Below are positions 1 through 10,439 of a stretch of DNA of 64,000 bases, piece by piece. A program made the position numbers and the translations under genes. The first letter of the stretch is position 1, and each line of letters begins with the position of its first letter. The notes below the pieces were generated by a model, which was not told the origin of the DNA, made no database searches, and saw nothing but the letters and a program-made list of their open reading frames with translations. Source of the DNA: Morinoia aosen (Eukaryota; Arthropoda; Malacostraca; Amphipoda; Talitridae); contig CM059558.1 of the NCBI GenBank assembly GCA_030386875.1, forward strand, positions 3,295,501 through 3,359,500, in the 5' to 3' direction.

Positions 1-317
1 AGGGAGACCCTCCTGCTCAGTGAGCTTGCATTTCACGAAGAAAGAAACTAAGAGAACTTAAGAAACTCAGAAACTTGACTCACACGAGATAATGAAGGGA
101 AAAAATAATTGATGACATTTTATTTTACAATATTTTTTATTTTAAATTTCATTTTTAAGAGTATTAACTTTCATTAGGCTTTAAAAGAAGACAAAATACT
201 ATTTCGAAAGTGGAAGCTATATAAAATCTGTTGTGCACATTACCTCACCAGCGCATTAAATGGGACATTACTCACATTAAATGGGTCATTACTCACATCA
301 AATGGGTCATTACTCAC

Positions 318-421
318 GTGCACATCAAAGGGGTAATTGAACAAATCCAACGGGCAGGTCATGGTGATGACTTTCTCTTTTTTGTGAAGGATGACAACGT
401 CCTTGCCGAGATGTTCCAGTA
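318..421 (-). CDS. Cys-loop receptor gene, exon with the first half of the Cys-loop
   Basis: The minus strand reads VLEHLGKDVVILHKKEK and then TMTCPLDLFNYPFDVH, the hallmark of the Cys-loop in ligand-gated ion channels (C, then YPFD, with the second Cys expected two residues after the His). A CCTCCCCAG acceptor precedes the exon. A GTGAGT donor follows exactly after the His codon. The exon is 104 nt long. It begins with two bases that complete the Val codon opened by the exon at 2290-2527, so the phase matches. The second loop cysteine and all four membrane segments must lie before base 1. Bases 1-40 read LTEQEGLP on this strand, but no acceptor or cysteine fits there, so I do not call an exon. 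Confidence 0.85.
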
Positions 422-433
422 CTGGGGAGGGAG

Positions 434-690
434 ACTAGTTAGTCGTGGGGAATAGTTATGGATACAAGGACTAGTTATAGGAATAAAGACTAGTTATTGC
501 AACACACAGTAGTTATGGTAACAGAGACTGGTTAGAGTAACAAAAACTAGTTAGTGACAGAGACTAGTTGGTCACAGAGACTAGTCATGGTCACTGAGAT
601 TAGGTATGATCACAGAAACTAGTTATGGTCACAGAGACTAGTTATAATAACTTAGACTTGTTATGGCTACAGAGACTAGTGAATAAAATA
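434..690. repeat. Degenerate ACTAGT-centred minisatellite, part 1
   Basis: Units of about 19-20 bp resembling ACTAGTTATGGTAACAGAG repeat with frequent changes. The array resumes at 1802 after the 681-1801 insertion. It lies in an intron of the receptor gene. Confidence 0.85.
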
Positions 691-1801
691 ATTATGCTGT
701 GAGTCTGTGAGCATTCTTTACGCAAAGTAACTTAAACTAATTAAAAAAGATGGCTGCCACTAGAGACTTTCATCTTGAAATTTAGGAATATGAGTTTATT
801 TTTGAGGAATTTCTAGCCTTACTGCGTTAGCCTCTACGGTAGCCTACATCCGGCATCAACTTCGTTAGGTATGCAACGATTTGGTAGCGCTGACCGAGTT
901 TTCTAGGCACGTGTTTCTGGGTGGTTCGTGCGAGTGGAGGATAATAAGACGCATCTCAAAAGATACTCAATAGTTTACTGGTGTGAGAGGCAGGTACGGA
1001 GGAGGAGAGCAAGCCACGCGCTTGGCATCGGACGCGGAACAATTTCAACAGAAGACTGCGACTTTAGCAATGCATTACGATATTGATAACCCGCTAACTG
1101 ACTCGCGCTCGACCACTACAATGTCGAAACCCGGTCGCACGCAACGCAATGAAAGGAAAACGCAGCCCTCGAAACATAAATGACAACGTAACCATCGAAA
1201 CAGAAATGGATCACGAAACCCTGAAACAAAATGATAAGCCCTTGGCTCAGAGTTTCGCTCTCACCGCTAGCCGCTTAAGTCTATCAGTGACAGAGTCTGA
1301 GCTTGTGACCAGACCCTAAGTGACTTTCCTCTAACTAGCGTCGGCCGCTTCCTCTCGCCTCTCGGTCTTAAGAGACTACCTGCTCCTCTGCTTCGGAGAG
1401 ACTCAGACACTTAACGGGGTCACAACCAAGAGAAGGAGAGCGGAACGTGTTAGGGGTGGGACATCTTTGATTTGTCGCTGCGGCTTTCTCCGTGCGCCGT
1501 GGGTTATCCATAAAAGATCGAAATGAAACGAGGGGTGGTTTGCTCTCCACTAAATTTATGATCGACGACCATATATGCCTAGTTTTCTGTGCGGCCTATC
1601 CAACACAAGGACCAAGCCAGCAGTTTCTGCTTTATGGCATCATCATAAAATTTGGTATATCTTCTGGCTCATGCTCGTAAACGTACAAGCAACTAAAACC
1701 TAAATGTTTCCACAGCCATTAGACACACGTAATTCCTATTAGATACATCCAATTTTAGCCTCCTGCCAGTGTGACAGAAACAGAATAAATTCATTTCATT
1801 C
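681..1801. mobile_element. 1.1-kb insertion with terminal inverted repeats
   Basis: This block interrupts the ACTAGT array and is flanked on each side by ACTAGT (675-680 and 1802-1807), as a target duplication would look, although the host array also contains that word. Its ends are imperfect inverted repeats of about 14 bp: GAATAAAATAATTA at the left, and GAATGAAATGAATT reading in from the right. The interior is much richer in GC than its surroundings from about 830 to 1520. It has no recognisable transposase, only short ORFs. It is probably a non-autonomous DNA transposon. Confidence 0.5.
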
Positions 1802-2097
1802 ACTAGTCATGATAACAGAGACTGGTTTTGGTAACATAGACTAATTATAATTATTGTTACAGAAACTAGTTATAGTATTACAGACTAGTCATTTTTACAG
1901 AGACTAGTTATGGTAATATAGACTAGTTATGGTAATATAGACTAGTTATGGTGACAAAAACTAGTAATGGTAACATGAAAAAGTTATGGTTACAGAGACT
2001 AGTTACGGTAACAAAGACTTGTAATGGTAACAGAGGCTAGTTATGGCAACACAGACTAGTTGTGGCAACATAGACTAATTAAGTGACAGAGACTAGA
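1802..2097. repeat. Degenerate ACTAGT-centred minisatellite, part 2
   Basis: This continues the 19-20-bp ACTAGTTATGGTAACAGAG-like units seen at 434-690. It was split from the first part by the 1.1-kb insertion. Confidence 0.85.
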
Positions 2098-2154
2098 TAC
2101 AACTAGGTACGTCACCACAGCACCAGTACACAGTACACGTTCACACATATACTA

Positions 2155-2285
2155 TATGTTCAATATACATGTAAAATATACATGTACAATACACTGCCAG
2201 TACGTTATACTACATGTACAATATACTACATGTACAATATACAACATGTTCAACATGTTCAATATACATTTGCAATACACCATAA
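2155..2285. repeat. ATACATGT-type low-complexity tract
   Basis: Irregular repeats of ACATGT, TACAATATAC and GTTCAATATACAT run directly up to the donor of the exon at 2290-2527. Confidence 0.6.
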
Positions 2286-2289
2286 GTAC

Positions 2290-2527
2290 CTTCAACCCCA
2301 TCAAAAGTCGCAGGCTTGCCCTGCATGTCCGCAATGACGAACATCTTCTCAGGCTCAGCGTCCATAGACAGCGCCATCGTGTCTTCACTGATGACCCCGT
2401 CCATGACGATGTTGGGTTGCCAGTAGAACTTCGCGTCGTCGGTCGGTATGAGGGTCGCGTTGCCAGGGTGGATGTTGTGGAATACAACGCGTTCGTCCCG
2501 CCAAGTGGCCTCGGCTCGTACGCTTAC
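2290..2527 (-). CDS. Cys-loop receptor gene, ligand-binding-domain exon
   Basis: The minus-strand translation contains ATWRDERVVFHNIHPGN, the W-x-D-x-R signature of the Cys-loop receptor extracellular domain, then FYWQPNIVMDGVI, matching the W-x-P loop region. It ends MQGKPATFDGVE. The acceptor is a weak AT-rich tract ending AAAG, and the donor is GAAG|GTACTT. It joins the upstream exon in phase 0 to give DMGEDTFK-VSVRAEATW, and the downstream exon in phase 1. Continuity of both joins with a known domain is the main evidence. There are no internal stops. The role is part of an extracellular agonist-binding face of a pentameric channel, and the ligand is unknown. Confidence 0.88.
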
Positions 2528-2705
2528 CTTTAATCAATTTAAGGAGTTTGAAGAATTTGATATATTTAAATAGTTTTACCATTAGAGCAATTTGAGTGGT
2601 TTTTAAATTTTGAATAATTCAGGCAATTTAAACAGTTCACACAAAACCTAAAAATTTTGAACAGCTTAAATGATTTAAAAATTTTAAGCAACTTAAACAA
2701 TTGAA

Positions 2706-2888
2706 CACTTTCACAGCAGTTGGTAAAACTGAATTTCAAAGCCAACTGTAGTGCGCAATGTTGAAAATAACAAACATGAACTGGATCGTGCCTTCATTCA
2801 GCTTTGATTGAGTATTTATGGAAATTGACTTTGTGGCCACTGGTCCGTCAGCAGAATTATGAAAATCTCCTCCGTTGCAGTCAAAGAG
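2706..2888 (+). mobile_element. MITE-like repeat, copy A (internally shortened)
   Basis: It begins CACTTTCACAGCAGTTGG and ends GTTGCAGTCAAAGAG, matching the inverted ends of the copies at 11876, 31278 and 32541. The interior shares GAGTATTTATGGAAATTGA and CTGGTCCGTCAGCAG. Relative to copy D it lacks a GGTGGG-containing segment near the right end. It lies in a receptor-gene intron. No coding capacity. Confidence 0.65.
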
Positions 2889-2924
2889 TATAACAATTAA
2901 AAAATTTCAGTAATTTAGCAATTT

Positions 2925-3155
2925 ATGCAATTTAAACAGTTTAAACAATTTAAACAGTTTAAACAATTCAAACAGTTTAAACAATTTAAACAGTTTAAAC
3001 AATTTAAACAGTTTAAACAATTTAAACAGTTTAAACAATTTAAACAGTTTAAACAATTTAAACAGTTTAAACAATTTAAACAGTTTAAACAATTTAAACA
3101 GTTTAAACAATTTAAACAGTTTAAACAGTGTAAGCAGTTGAAACAATTTAATCAG
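2925..3155. repeat. 18-bp TTTAAACAATTTAAACAG array
   Basis: About twelve near-perfect units of TTTAAACAATTTAAACAG. Because the unit is a multiple of three and has no stop in some frames, both strands show artificial open frames (FKL and KQF repeats). It is not a gene. Confidence 0.95.
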
Positions 3156-3159
3156 TAAT

Positions 3160-3545
3160 TAACCATATACGCTACAGAAGTAGATTGCGCCTTAAGTTCA
3201 GTACAACGGACAGATTTGAGTATAGTTACCTGTGGCCACGAATGAGTTCAGTACTTCTATCGCAGGGCATCCTGCCACCAACGCTAATCTGAGGTGTACA
3301 GTTAAGTGTCGCCTAATTCACTTAACCAAGTCACGCACTAGACTGTGAATTAGTGAATGATCAGTGAATTAGTTCTCCCAATATTCGATGCTTGGATTTT
3401 ACATAGTAGTTCATATTGGCTAGATGTCAACAGTATATTCTAGAAACGACTTGAGAAGCGACTGAAGATCTTTGCCATTAATCATGGCAAATTACCGCCA
3501 GCATGAGTCATACAGGAAAAAATGTCACATGAATATCTTATGTGA
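3160..3545 (+). repeat. Duplicated intronic block, copy 1
   Basis: This stretch is about 70-80% alike by eye to 8035-8365. Both include AGTAGATTG, GGCATCCT, AGGTGTACA, CCTAATTCACTTAAC, ATTCGATGCTTG and GTATATTCTAGAAAC in the same order. It lies just after the 18-bp array and before the LDLa exon. It is either an old dispersed repeat or an intron duplicated with part of a neighbouring receptor gene. Confidence 0.7.
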
Positions 3546-3596
3546 TTAGTAGTCCGTAATAATATCAATATTCCAAATTAATATTAATATTCCCAC

Positions 3597-4789
3597 CTTG
3601 AAGGTATCCTCGCCCATGTCCAACTCATGTATCCTCAATAAGGTCAAACTGAGGTTCACTTGAAGGTTATCCTGGCCGGACAACTGGCGGTCGTAATACG
3701 AAGGCCGCTTTTGTGTGTAGTTACAGAGTTGTTCGTCAGTGTAATCCATGCAATCCACCACAGAGTTGCACAGCTTTTGCAAGTCTATGCAGACCCCGTT
3801 CGAACAAGTAAACTGATCTTCATTACACACTGTCACAGTGAAAGTTTCGGTTGAAGTAGTCCCAACAGGAATCCAAGCTTTCCTACCCATCAGGTTGCTC
3901 GATTCTACGACGCCTGTTTGTGCATAGTATCTCCACGTTATCGGGTTCATCATGTACATGACGTAATCTGCCTACGAGTACTCCACGCGATAGTCATATT
4001 CTGCTTCCCAAACCAGAGAATCTTTCACTTTTTTCATAGGTGTTCTGAACGGAGTGGACGAGAATTGTAAGCCAATGAAGATAAATTTCGTCGAGTTACG
4101 GAAACTGCATATACTGCGTCGAAGAAGGAAACACTAAGAAGGGGGTTCATGCCAAACCCCTGACGTCGAAACGCTAATGGCGAGACAACTATCGTTTTGC
4201 GGCTTCACCCAAAAATTTGCGTGCATTTCCGCGACGACACCGAAAACGAAAAGCATTATTTGCGCATCTGAGGTCGTCGACAAGTCCAAAAGAGACCCAC
4301 CGAATCTGCTGCAAACTTTCTCGGCTTCGTCGCTGGTTAGAGCAGCATTTATGTGGACCCAGTCGTTGTCAGTTTGTGAAGTGGTAAAGAGATACTTCGG
4401 TATCGGCTCTATGATGACCCCGACCGGTTCATTGGGTAGGTATTCGATGATTTCGATGTACTTTTCAGAAGCGCTGCTAAACGTCATCGCGGCGTTGACC
4501 TCGGCAGACGTGATGTTGATCAGGTAGAATCTGGCATCAGCTACTTTGCACGAAATGGGTTTGCCTCGATCGCCGTCGCCGCTCAGGTACAGTTCACTTT
4601 TTTCGTTCGTAAATTTACTTGCTCCACTAAATGTACATTCTTCCGCTGGCTCTATGACGGTTCCGTCGACGTAAGTTACGAGAGCGTCGCTCATCGTCAC
4701 GCAAATGTGCATCCACTTATAACGTTCTACGTAGTAGTCGTAGCGTACCCTGCACTTGTTCGTTTGCAGTGAGAGTTTCGTCGAGAAAA
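3597..4789 (-). CDS. Cys-loop receptor gene, large exon: pentraxin C-half, C-type-lectin-like, LDLa, start of channel domain
   Basis: One 1193-nt open stretch follows a TATTTTCAG acceptor and ends at AAG|GTGGGA. In order it encodes: a pentraxin/laminin-G-like C-terminal half (YKWMHICVTMSD, then VTYVDG, about residues 10-110); a C-type-lectin-like part (SDEAEKVCSRFGGSLLDL, then a Cys in DSCLAIS); a region with DSLVWEAEYDYRVEYS; an LDL-receptor class A module with six cysteines and the acidic DCMDYTDEQLC end; and the first strand of the channel domain (LTLLRIHELDMGEDTFK). The reading frame holds throughout except for two TAG codons at 4134-4136 and 3972-3974, each inside sequence that still looks coding. 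So this is a gene with two nonsense codons, an edited transcript, or a decayed paralogue. The C-type-lectin part is divergent. Confidence 0.85.
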
Positions 4790-5345
4790 CTGAAAATATG
4801 AATTCATGACTTGTATCAATACTATCGCTATTATAAAAGGAGCCGCGTCCGTCCGTCTGTGTGACCCCTCTTACAATCGATAGCTTTGATAGCAACAAGG
4901 ATAAAGCTTAAGAAATACAAGAAATCATTCTATTGCATAATTTTTCTGTAGCTATTCAATTCCGTTTCACTTGCATTATGGTATCCAGAATACGCAATCG
5001 GCTTATTTTTACAAATAAAAATTTCCTTAGGAGCTTTCTCTGTTGAAATTCATCATGTTGCTTTGATATTTTTAATTCATAATGCGAATATAAATGTTTT
5101 AAATTCGTTTGATCCTTATAACCTGGAAACCACTTTGTATATGGCCCAAAATTTTGGAACTTGAGTTATTGTTTTGGAAATTATGATTTTCTTGAAAAGC
5201 TTCGGAGAGATAATAAACGACATTTCAGAATAAAATTCCGGCAAAAGAGGCCACCATGGATAAAAATGTGTCCAACCGCATGAGAGAAGTAGCAGGACTT
5301 TAACAGCAAGAAAAACTCTGATGACGATTTGATGAACAACGCGAA

Positions 5346-5708
5346 ATGGCAAGACAAAGTAATGCTGCTCGCCAACGAGAAGCTAGGGCTAAATTGACCC
5401 TTGAACGGCGTTTGGAAATTCTACGGAATAATGTAGAGCAACACCGAGTAGCTAGAGAGAGCTTAACACATGTAAGAAGCGGGGAAATTTTTCATCATTA
5501 TGCAGGACAACATCGATGGGCACGAGAGAATTTAAATCAAGAAACAAGGGATGAAATTCTTCAGACTAATACTGAACAGCATCGACTTGCACAAGCAAAT
5601 TTAACTGAAGAAAGAAGGAATGAAATTCTCCAGATTTATGTCGACCAGCACGTGTACACTAGTATCTATAATAAACTCCAGATATCTCCTCAAATTTATT
5701 ATTTATAA
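5346..5708 (+). CDS. Small ORF with four 23-residue repeats (STPR-like)
   Basis: This 120-residue ORF starts MARQSNAARQREARAKLT and consists mainly of four back-to-back units of exactly 23 residues, three of which begin with the pattern QHRxAxxxL and contain an EIL or EIF core about 14 residues later. That length and the charged, helical, Arg/Gln-rich make-up match the score-and-three-amino-acid peptide repeat (STPR), a DNA-binding domain known from silkworm FMBP-1 and also seen beside Helitron-type helicases in arthropods. The frame closes after a short non-repeat tail, and an AATAAA lies three bases beyond the stop. It lies inside a receptor-gene intron on the opposite strand. It could be a gene of its own or the remnant of a mobile element. 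No transposase or helicase is visible nearby. Confidence 0.55.
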   Translation: MARQSNAARQREARAKLTLERRLEILRNNVEQHRVARESLTHVRSGEIFHHYAGQHRWARENLNQETRDEILQTNTEQHRLAQANLTEERRNEILQIYVDQHVYTSIYNKLQISPQIYYL

Positions 5709-5719
5709 AAAATAAATCA

Positions 5720-6800
5720 TTTTTCGTGCATAATTCATGCTATGTTATCATAATGGGCATCTGAGTGAACACACTAAATTGGTTGGTGCGTGTGTCTGTG
5801 ACGCTTATAAGGACGCTCAATGACCGTATCTGTGGTACGAGTTTCCCCAGGGCACAAGTACAAGAATATTTTAATGGTGGGTACTGTGGGGGTGGATATA
5901 TTTGTTGGGCATCCACATCTACAGGATTTGAGTGAAGGAAATATCGAGTCCCGTCATTTTGGACGGGTCGTGTACATTATTAATACATAAAGTTTGACTA
6001 CGCGGTATGCAGAATTTACCGCCCTTTCAGTTACGGTTGGCGTATTTTAATTTTTACTAGTGCAAAATTTTGTAGGCAATAGGATATTGTAATCTGACAT
6101 GATGCTACGGGTAAATATTCACTTATTATGCCCCAGCAAAAATGCTAAACTGAAAATGAGAAGCACCATTTGAAAGAATGCTTATACGAAGAATATAATC
6201 GAAGTATTCTATTTTTTTAATTGATAAAGAAATCTTGACACAAATGTTGTAGAATTGATATCATTGGAACATATAAGAAAAATAAGAAAAAAAATTTTTA
6301 CGTTTAAAAATTTTTCACTAGCATTCATGTTTTTTCAGTTTTTACCATACCTACCAGCCAGTAGTTATGCTTTCCAGGAGCGAATCAATCTAAAGTTTAT
6401 TTTGAGAAGCGCAATTCCCAAGCCCCAGTCATTTTCAGGGAGAAATAAGAGAATTTTTAATATTTTTGTTAAATGTGATGTTAATAAAAAATGGAAGTGT
6501 ATTATAGCTTTCCGATATTTTCTCATCTTTCCATTCAATGTTCGAAAACCGCTGAAGCTTTTTGAAGACTCTGATACTCGGTTTTACAGCAAAACACCTA
6601 ATTGTTTTACAAATTGAACAATTCTTATTTTATTTAAAAAACAAACAAATTCTTATAAGAAAATTTTCTTCTTAGATGAAATGATTTTCATCTCATAAGA
6701 CATAATTTCTTCAGAACAAATAATTTTTCTTTCTCGAAATAATAATTTCCTTATAAGAAATAATTTTCTTCTCATAAAAAATGTGCAAATTCGCACTAAC
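5720..6800. other. AT-rich receptor-gene intron without recognised genes
   Basis: I see no convincing coding sequence. An open frame at 6255-6617 has low-complexity, Phe/Lys-rich content and no domain, and I treat it as chance. Between about 6655 and 6785 there is a degenerate repeat of ATAAGAAATAATTTTCTTCTC just beyond the donor of the pentraxin-like exon. Confidence 0.6.
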
Positions 6801-7061
6801 TTCCAAGCGCTACAAAATTGTAGCGAAAGGCGGAGGACTCGTCTCCCAGCACCCAAATAATGTCGGTGTACCGCCGGCTTTTGAGGTAAAACCAGAGGCA
6901 GAGAGAGGCCGAGTCTGAAGGTTGGCCGAAGTTGAGACGTTTGGGGGCTAAGTAAAATATTCTGTTCTGTGCCTCCTTCAGCTGTTGCCCCAGTGACGTC
7001 ATTGGAGCACCAGCAAAGTCCGTACGTGACATGAACTCTATCATCCCCACCTCGTCTGGAC
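6801..7061 (-). CDS. Cys-loop receptor gene, pentraxin-like N-half exon
   Basis: The minus-strand reading PDEVGMIEFMSRTDFAG, then FYLAPKRLNFGQ and SLCLWFYLKSRRYTD, resembles the N-terminal half of pentraxin/laminin-G domains (the S-L-C-x-W-F strand). An excellent acceptor (TTTTCTCTGCCGTTTGCGCAG) precedes it. The donor GGAA|GTTAGT is weaker. It ends in phase 1, and one A plus TT from the next exon makes Ile, giving NFVALG-I-FSTKLSLQ, so the phase is consistent with the exon at 3597-4789. The intron between them is about 2 kb and contains the 23-residue-repeat ORF on the other strand. Confidence 0.75.
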
Positions 7062-8034
7062 CTGCGCAAACGGCAGAGAAAACAAGGTAGAGTCATTTCT
7101 ATGGGAGAAAATACATCTCCTCTTGTTCGGCTAGCCAATAGAACTGCTTCATTTCAAATGACGTCACCATTGCGACACGGTCTACGACAATAAAACTGGT
7201 TTTGCTACTTTGTTTCTTTTGCCGTAAACTGCGCACATGGAAATAGGGGACCTTTTTTAACACAATTACTGGTTTACAGCCATTTAACATTGTAGTGTAG
7301 AAGTAGAAGTTACTGTGAGGCCGCTACTGTAGCTGGCAAATAGACGTAAGGCACGATCTTCAAACAGTTGCACTAACGGAACCATACGGCGCAAGTAGCA
7401 TCCACTGGTCCTACAAAATTATTCCCTTACATAGCGAACGCTGCGTGTTGGTGTGAATATTTGAAATGCCAAAAGCTTTTTCAGATGATGTGACTCTGTC
7501 ACAATGTTTTTGTGAACAAACTTATTATATGCAATATTTATATCATTATTAGCAACATTATCATCATTAGCAACATTTCGTTATGATAGTTAGCATTAAT
7601 TAGCATTAGCATTTCATTATTAGCAACATTTAAACAAAATTTAACAATATTTAACGGTATTCGTAAACAATATTCACAGGGTTCTTTTAAACTATATTTA
7701 AACAATATATATATAATTTAACAATATATAATGATCGTTATAAACAACATGTATTAACATAATCAAATTCAGAATGAGCTACCAAAGAGACCGCAATTTT
7801 ATCTTTTCCTCCCAATCTTACATTCCTCCATTTCAATGGCTATTGTGTTAACCATGTACGTCTACCAAACACGGATCACTGTGTTAAAACACAAGTATTA
7901 GAATCCAATAGTAATTTCAGCATCAATTTTATCAAACATAAACTTGTTTTTTACTGTTCTTTTCGTTGCTACAACAAAGTTGAGTTACAGTTAAGCGAGA
8001 AGGAAAGTTCCCGATTCTCGATCAATTTATTTAC

Positions 8035-8365
8035 CACAAGAGATACTGAAGTAGATTGTTTCTTAAGTCTAGTACAACTGACATATTTGAGTATAGCTAC
8101 CTGTGGGCCAGAATAAGTTAAGCGACTTCTAGGGCATCCTACCATCAACGCTATTCTAAGGTGTACATTTAACCTAATTCACTTAACAAAGAATTTATTC
8201 ATTTGATATTCGATGCTTGATTTTATATATTAGTTCATATGGGCTAGATATTAAGAGTATATTCTAGAAACCACTGGAGAACAGACTAAAGATAAATGAC
8301 ATTAACCATGGCAAATTATCAAATCAGGATGTGTCATTTAGGAGAAAATATATGAATTGGTTACT
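8035..8365 (+). repeat. Duplicated intronic block, copy 2
   Basis: Direct-oriented relative of 3160-3545, sharing the same ordered words (AGTAGATTG, GGGCATCCTACC, ATTCGATGCTTGA, GTATATTCTAGAAAC, ACCATGGCAAATTA). It lies in the first long intron of the receptor gene, and a TTTAAA-type tract lies nearby (8815-9365), as at copy 1. Confidence 0.7.
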
Positions 8366-8814
8366 TTACGTGCTTAATATTCCGAAAGGAAAAAGGATTC
8401 AAGATTCATTTTGGAAACTTTGTAAGAATTTTTTATGGATCTTCGCAAGGATTGAGTTCTAAGCCTTAGTTCTATGAGGAGAATACCGTGTTGCGACCGA
8501 GCTTTTGAATAATAAGGAAGCTTGAAGTTAGTTTTATATTGCGGGTTAAATGGTCGTGATGACCAGTTTGTGCAGTTAGTAATTGTATGAGGTCTTTGTT
8601 GCCTTCATTGGTCGATATTTCATATAAAAATTACATCTGGAGAAGCACTTCGGAAAGAGACATTATTAATCTTAACGAAAAGTTCATGTTGTACAGGATT
8701 CCAAACAAATTTTCGATAGCGATGTATAAATTCATTCTATATTTATATATATTCTGTGCTTGCTACTAGAATCAAGAAACATTCTATCTCTGTATCACTT
8801 GTGGTAAATGAATT

Positions 8815-9365
8815 GTTTAAATTGTTCAAAATTGTTTAACTTGTTTAAAATGTTTAAAATGTTTAAATTGTTCAAAATTTTTTAAATTGTTTAAATTCTT
8901 TGAATTGTTCAAAATTTTTTTACTTGTTTAAAACTGTTAATATTGTTTAGAAATGTTTAAAAAGTTCAAAATTGTTTTAATTGTTTAGAATTGTTTAAAT
9001 TGCTTAGATGGTTTAAAATTGTTCAAAATGTTTAAAATTGTTTTAATTGTTTAAAAGTATTTAAAATGTTTAAAATAGTTCAATTTTTTTAAAATTGTTC
9101 GAAATGCTTAAAATTGTTTAAAATGTATAAAATTGTTTAAATGGTTTACAATGGTTTAAAATGTATAAATGTTTAAAATTGTTTTAAATTGTTTAAATTG
9201 TTTAAATGGTTCAAATTGTTTATATTGTTTAAATGGCTTACAATTGTTTAAAATGTTTAAAATGTTTAAAATTGTTTAAATTGTTTAAATATGTTTAAAT
9301 TGTTTAAATTTTTTAAATGGTTTACAATTGTTTAAAATGCCTAAAATTGTTTAAATTGTTTACAG
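8815..9365. repeat. Degenerate TTGTTTAAA / AATGTTTAAA tract
   Basis: About 550 bp of irregular 9-11-bp units built on TTTAAA. It is a decayed relative in style of the sharp 18-bp array at 2925-3155. Confidence 0.85.
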
Positions 9366-9768
9366 TAGAGTATTATGACATAACACGAAACAAAACATAT
9401 AATACAAATTCACTGTCCAGAAAAATATTCTTCAAATGGTCTACAGCGAGCGCACCAACAAACCAACGAACTAACAAACCCACATTCCTTTACAGTTGGC
9501 AGCCCGAGACCGGGCCCCTACATTTGTACACATCAAATACATGAGATACTCATTCAAATGAGCACAGTGCACGCGACAAAGTACACACAGCGACGCTCGA
9601 CGCAAATAAGGCACGAAATAAAGAAATTAGAGCACGTAATTTGCGCCATGGGAAACGAACCAAATTGTGGCGTGAGAGCGGGTGTTGAATTGTTTATTGT
9701 GTTCCCTGGCGCCTTTATTGTTTCTGCATTGATGTGTTGGGGATATTGTGCGGCTGCATGCATAGGCC

Positions 9769-10031
9769 TACAGCTGCACGTACACGGCTACAGCTGCGCG
9801 TACACGCCTACAGCTGCACGTACACGCTTACAGCTGCACGTACACGCCTACAGCTGCACGTACACACTTACAGCTGCACGTACACGCTTACAGCTGCACG
9901 TACACGCCTACAGCTGCACGTACACGCCTACAGCTGCACGTACACGCCTACAGCTGCACGTACACGCCTACAGCAACACGTACACGCCTACAGCTGCACG
10001 TACACGCCTACAGCAACACGTATACGCCTAC
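9769..10031. repeat. 20-bp minisatellite CAGCTGCACGTACACGCCTA
   Basis: About thirteen units with few changes. Towards the right end CAGCTG becomes CAGCAA in some units. The three-frame openness gives spurious TAARTRLQLHV-type ORFs. Confidence 0.95.
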
Positions 10032-10439
10032 AACAAATTTCTTATTTTCATTTTTCAGTGAAATCCCGCAGTTGACAAAATGTTTTTGCTAAAATAATGA
10101 ATGAAAAAATTTTAAAAAAAGTCTAAAATATTTTTAAGAAAAAAATTCTAGAAAATTTCAAAGAAAAAACTCTAAAAAAATTTCTCAAAGAATAAAATAA
10201 AATGCTTCAGTAGAATTTCTGACATTCACTTCACCGAGAATCACAAGCCGGCTCTGGAGTGTAGGGTGCGTGGGTGAGTGAATGGACAAAATTATCGCAT
10301 TTAGAAAATTTGAGAGCTGCTCTTTTAAATGAAATCTATTTCTGCCTTCTAGCTCTAATACTTTACGAACTACAGCATTTTCAAATCGGCCTGTATATAA
10401 AATGTACGTAGATATATCTAAATAAATAACTACATACTT

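Noticed and set aside
1-40. Next receptor exon reading LTEQEGLP on the minus strand
   Set aside because: The second loop cysteine that must follow YPFDVH is absent, and no acceptor gives the needed phase.
2907-3158. Open frames of FKL and KQF repeats on both strands
   Set aside because: They are products of the 18-bp TTTAAACA array, a multiple of three without stops. There is no protein evidence.
6255-6617. 120-residue plus-strand ORF
   Set aside because: Low-complexity, AT-driven codon content, no domain, and it lies in a receptor-gene intron.
9558-10075. Long ORFs reading TAARTRLQLHV repeats
   Set aside because: Translation of the 20-bp minisatellite in several frames.
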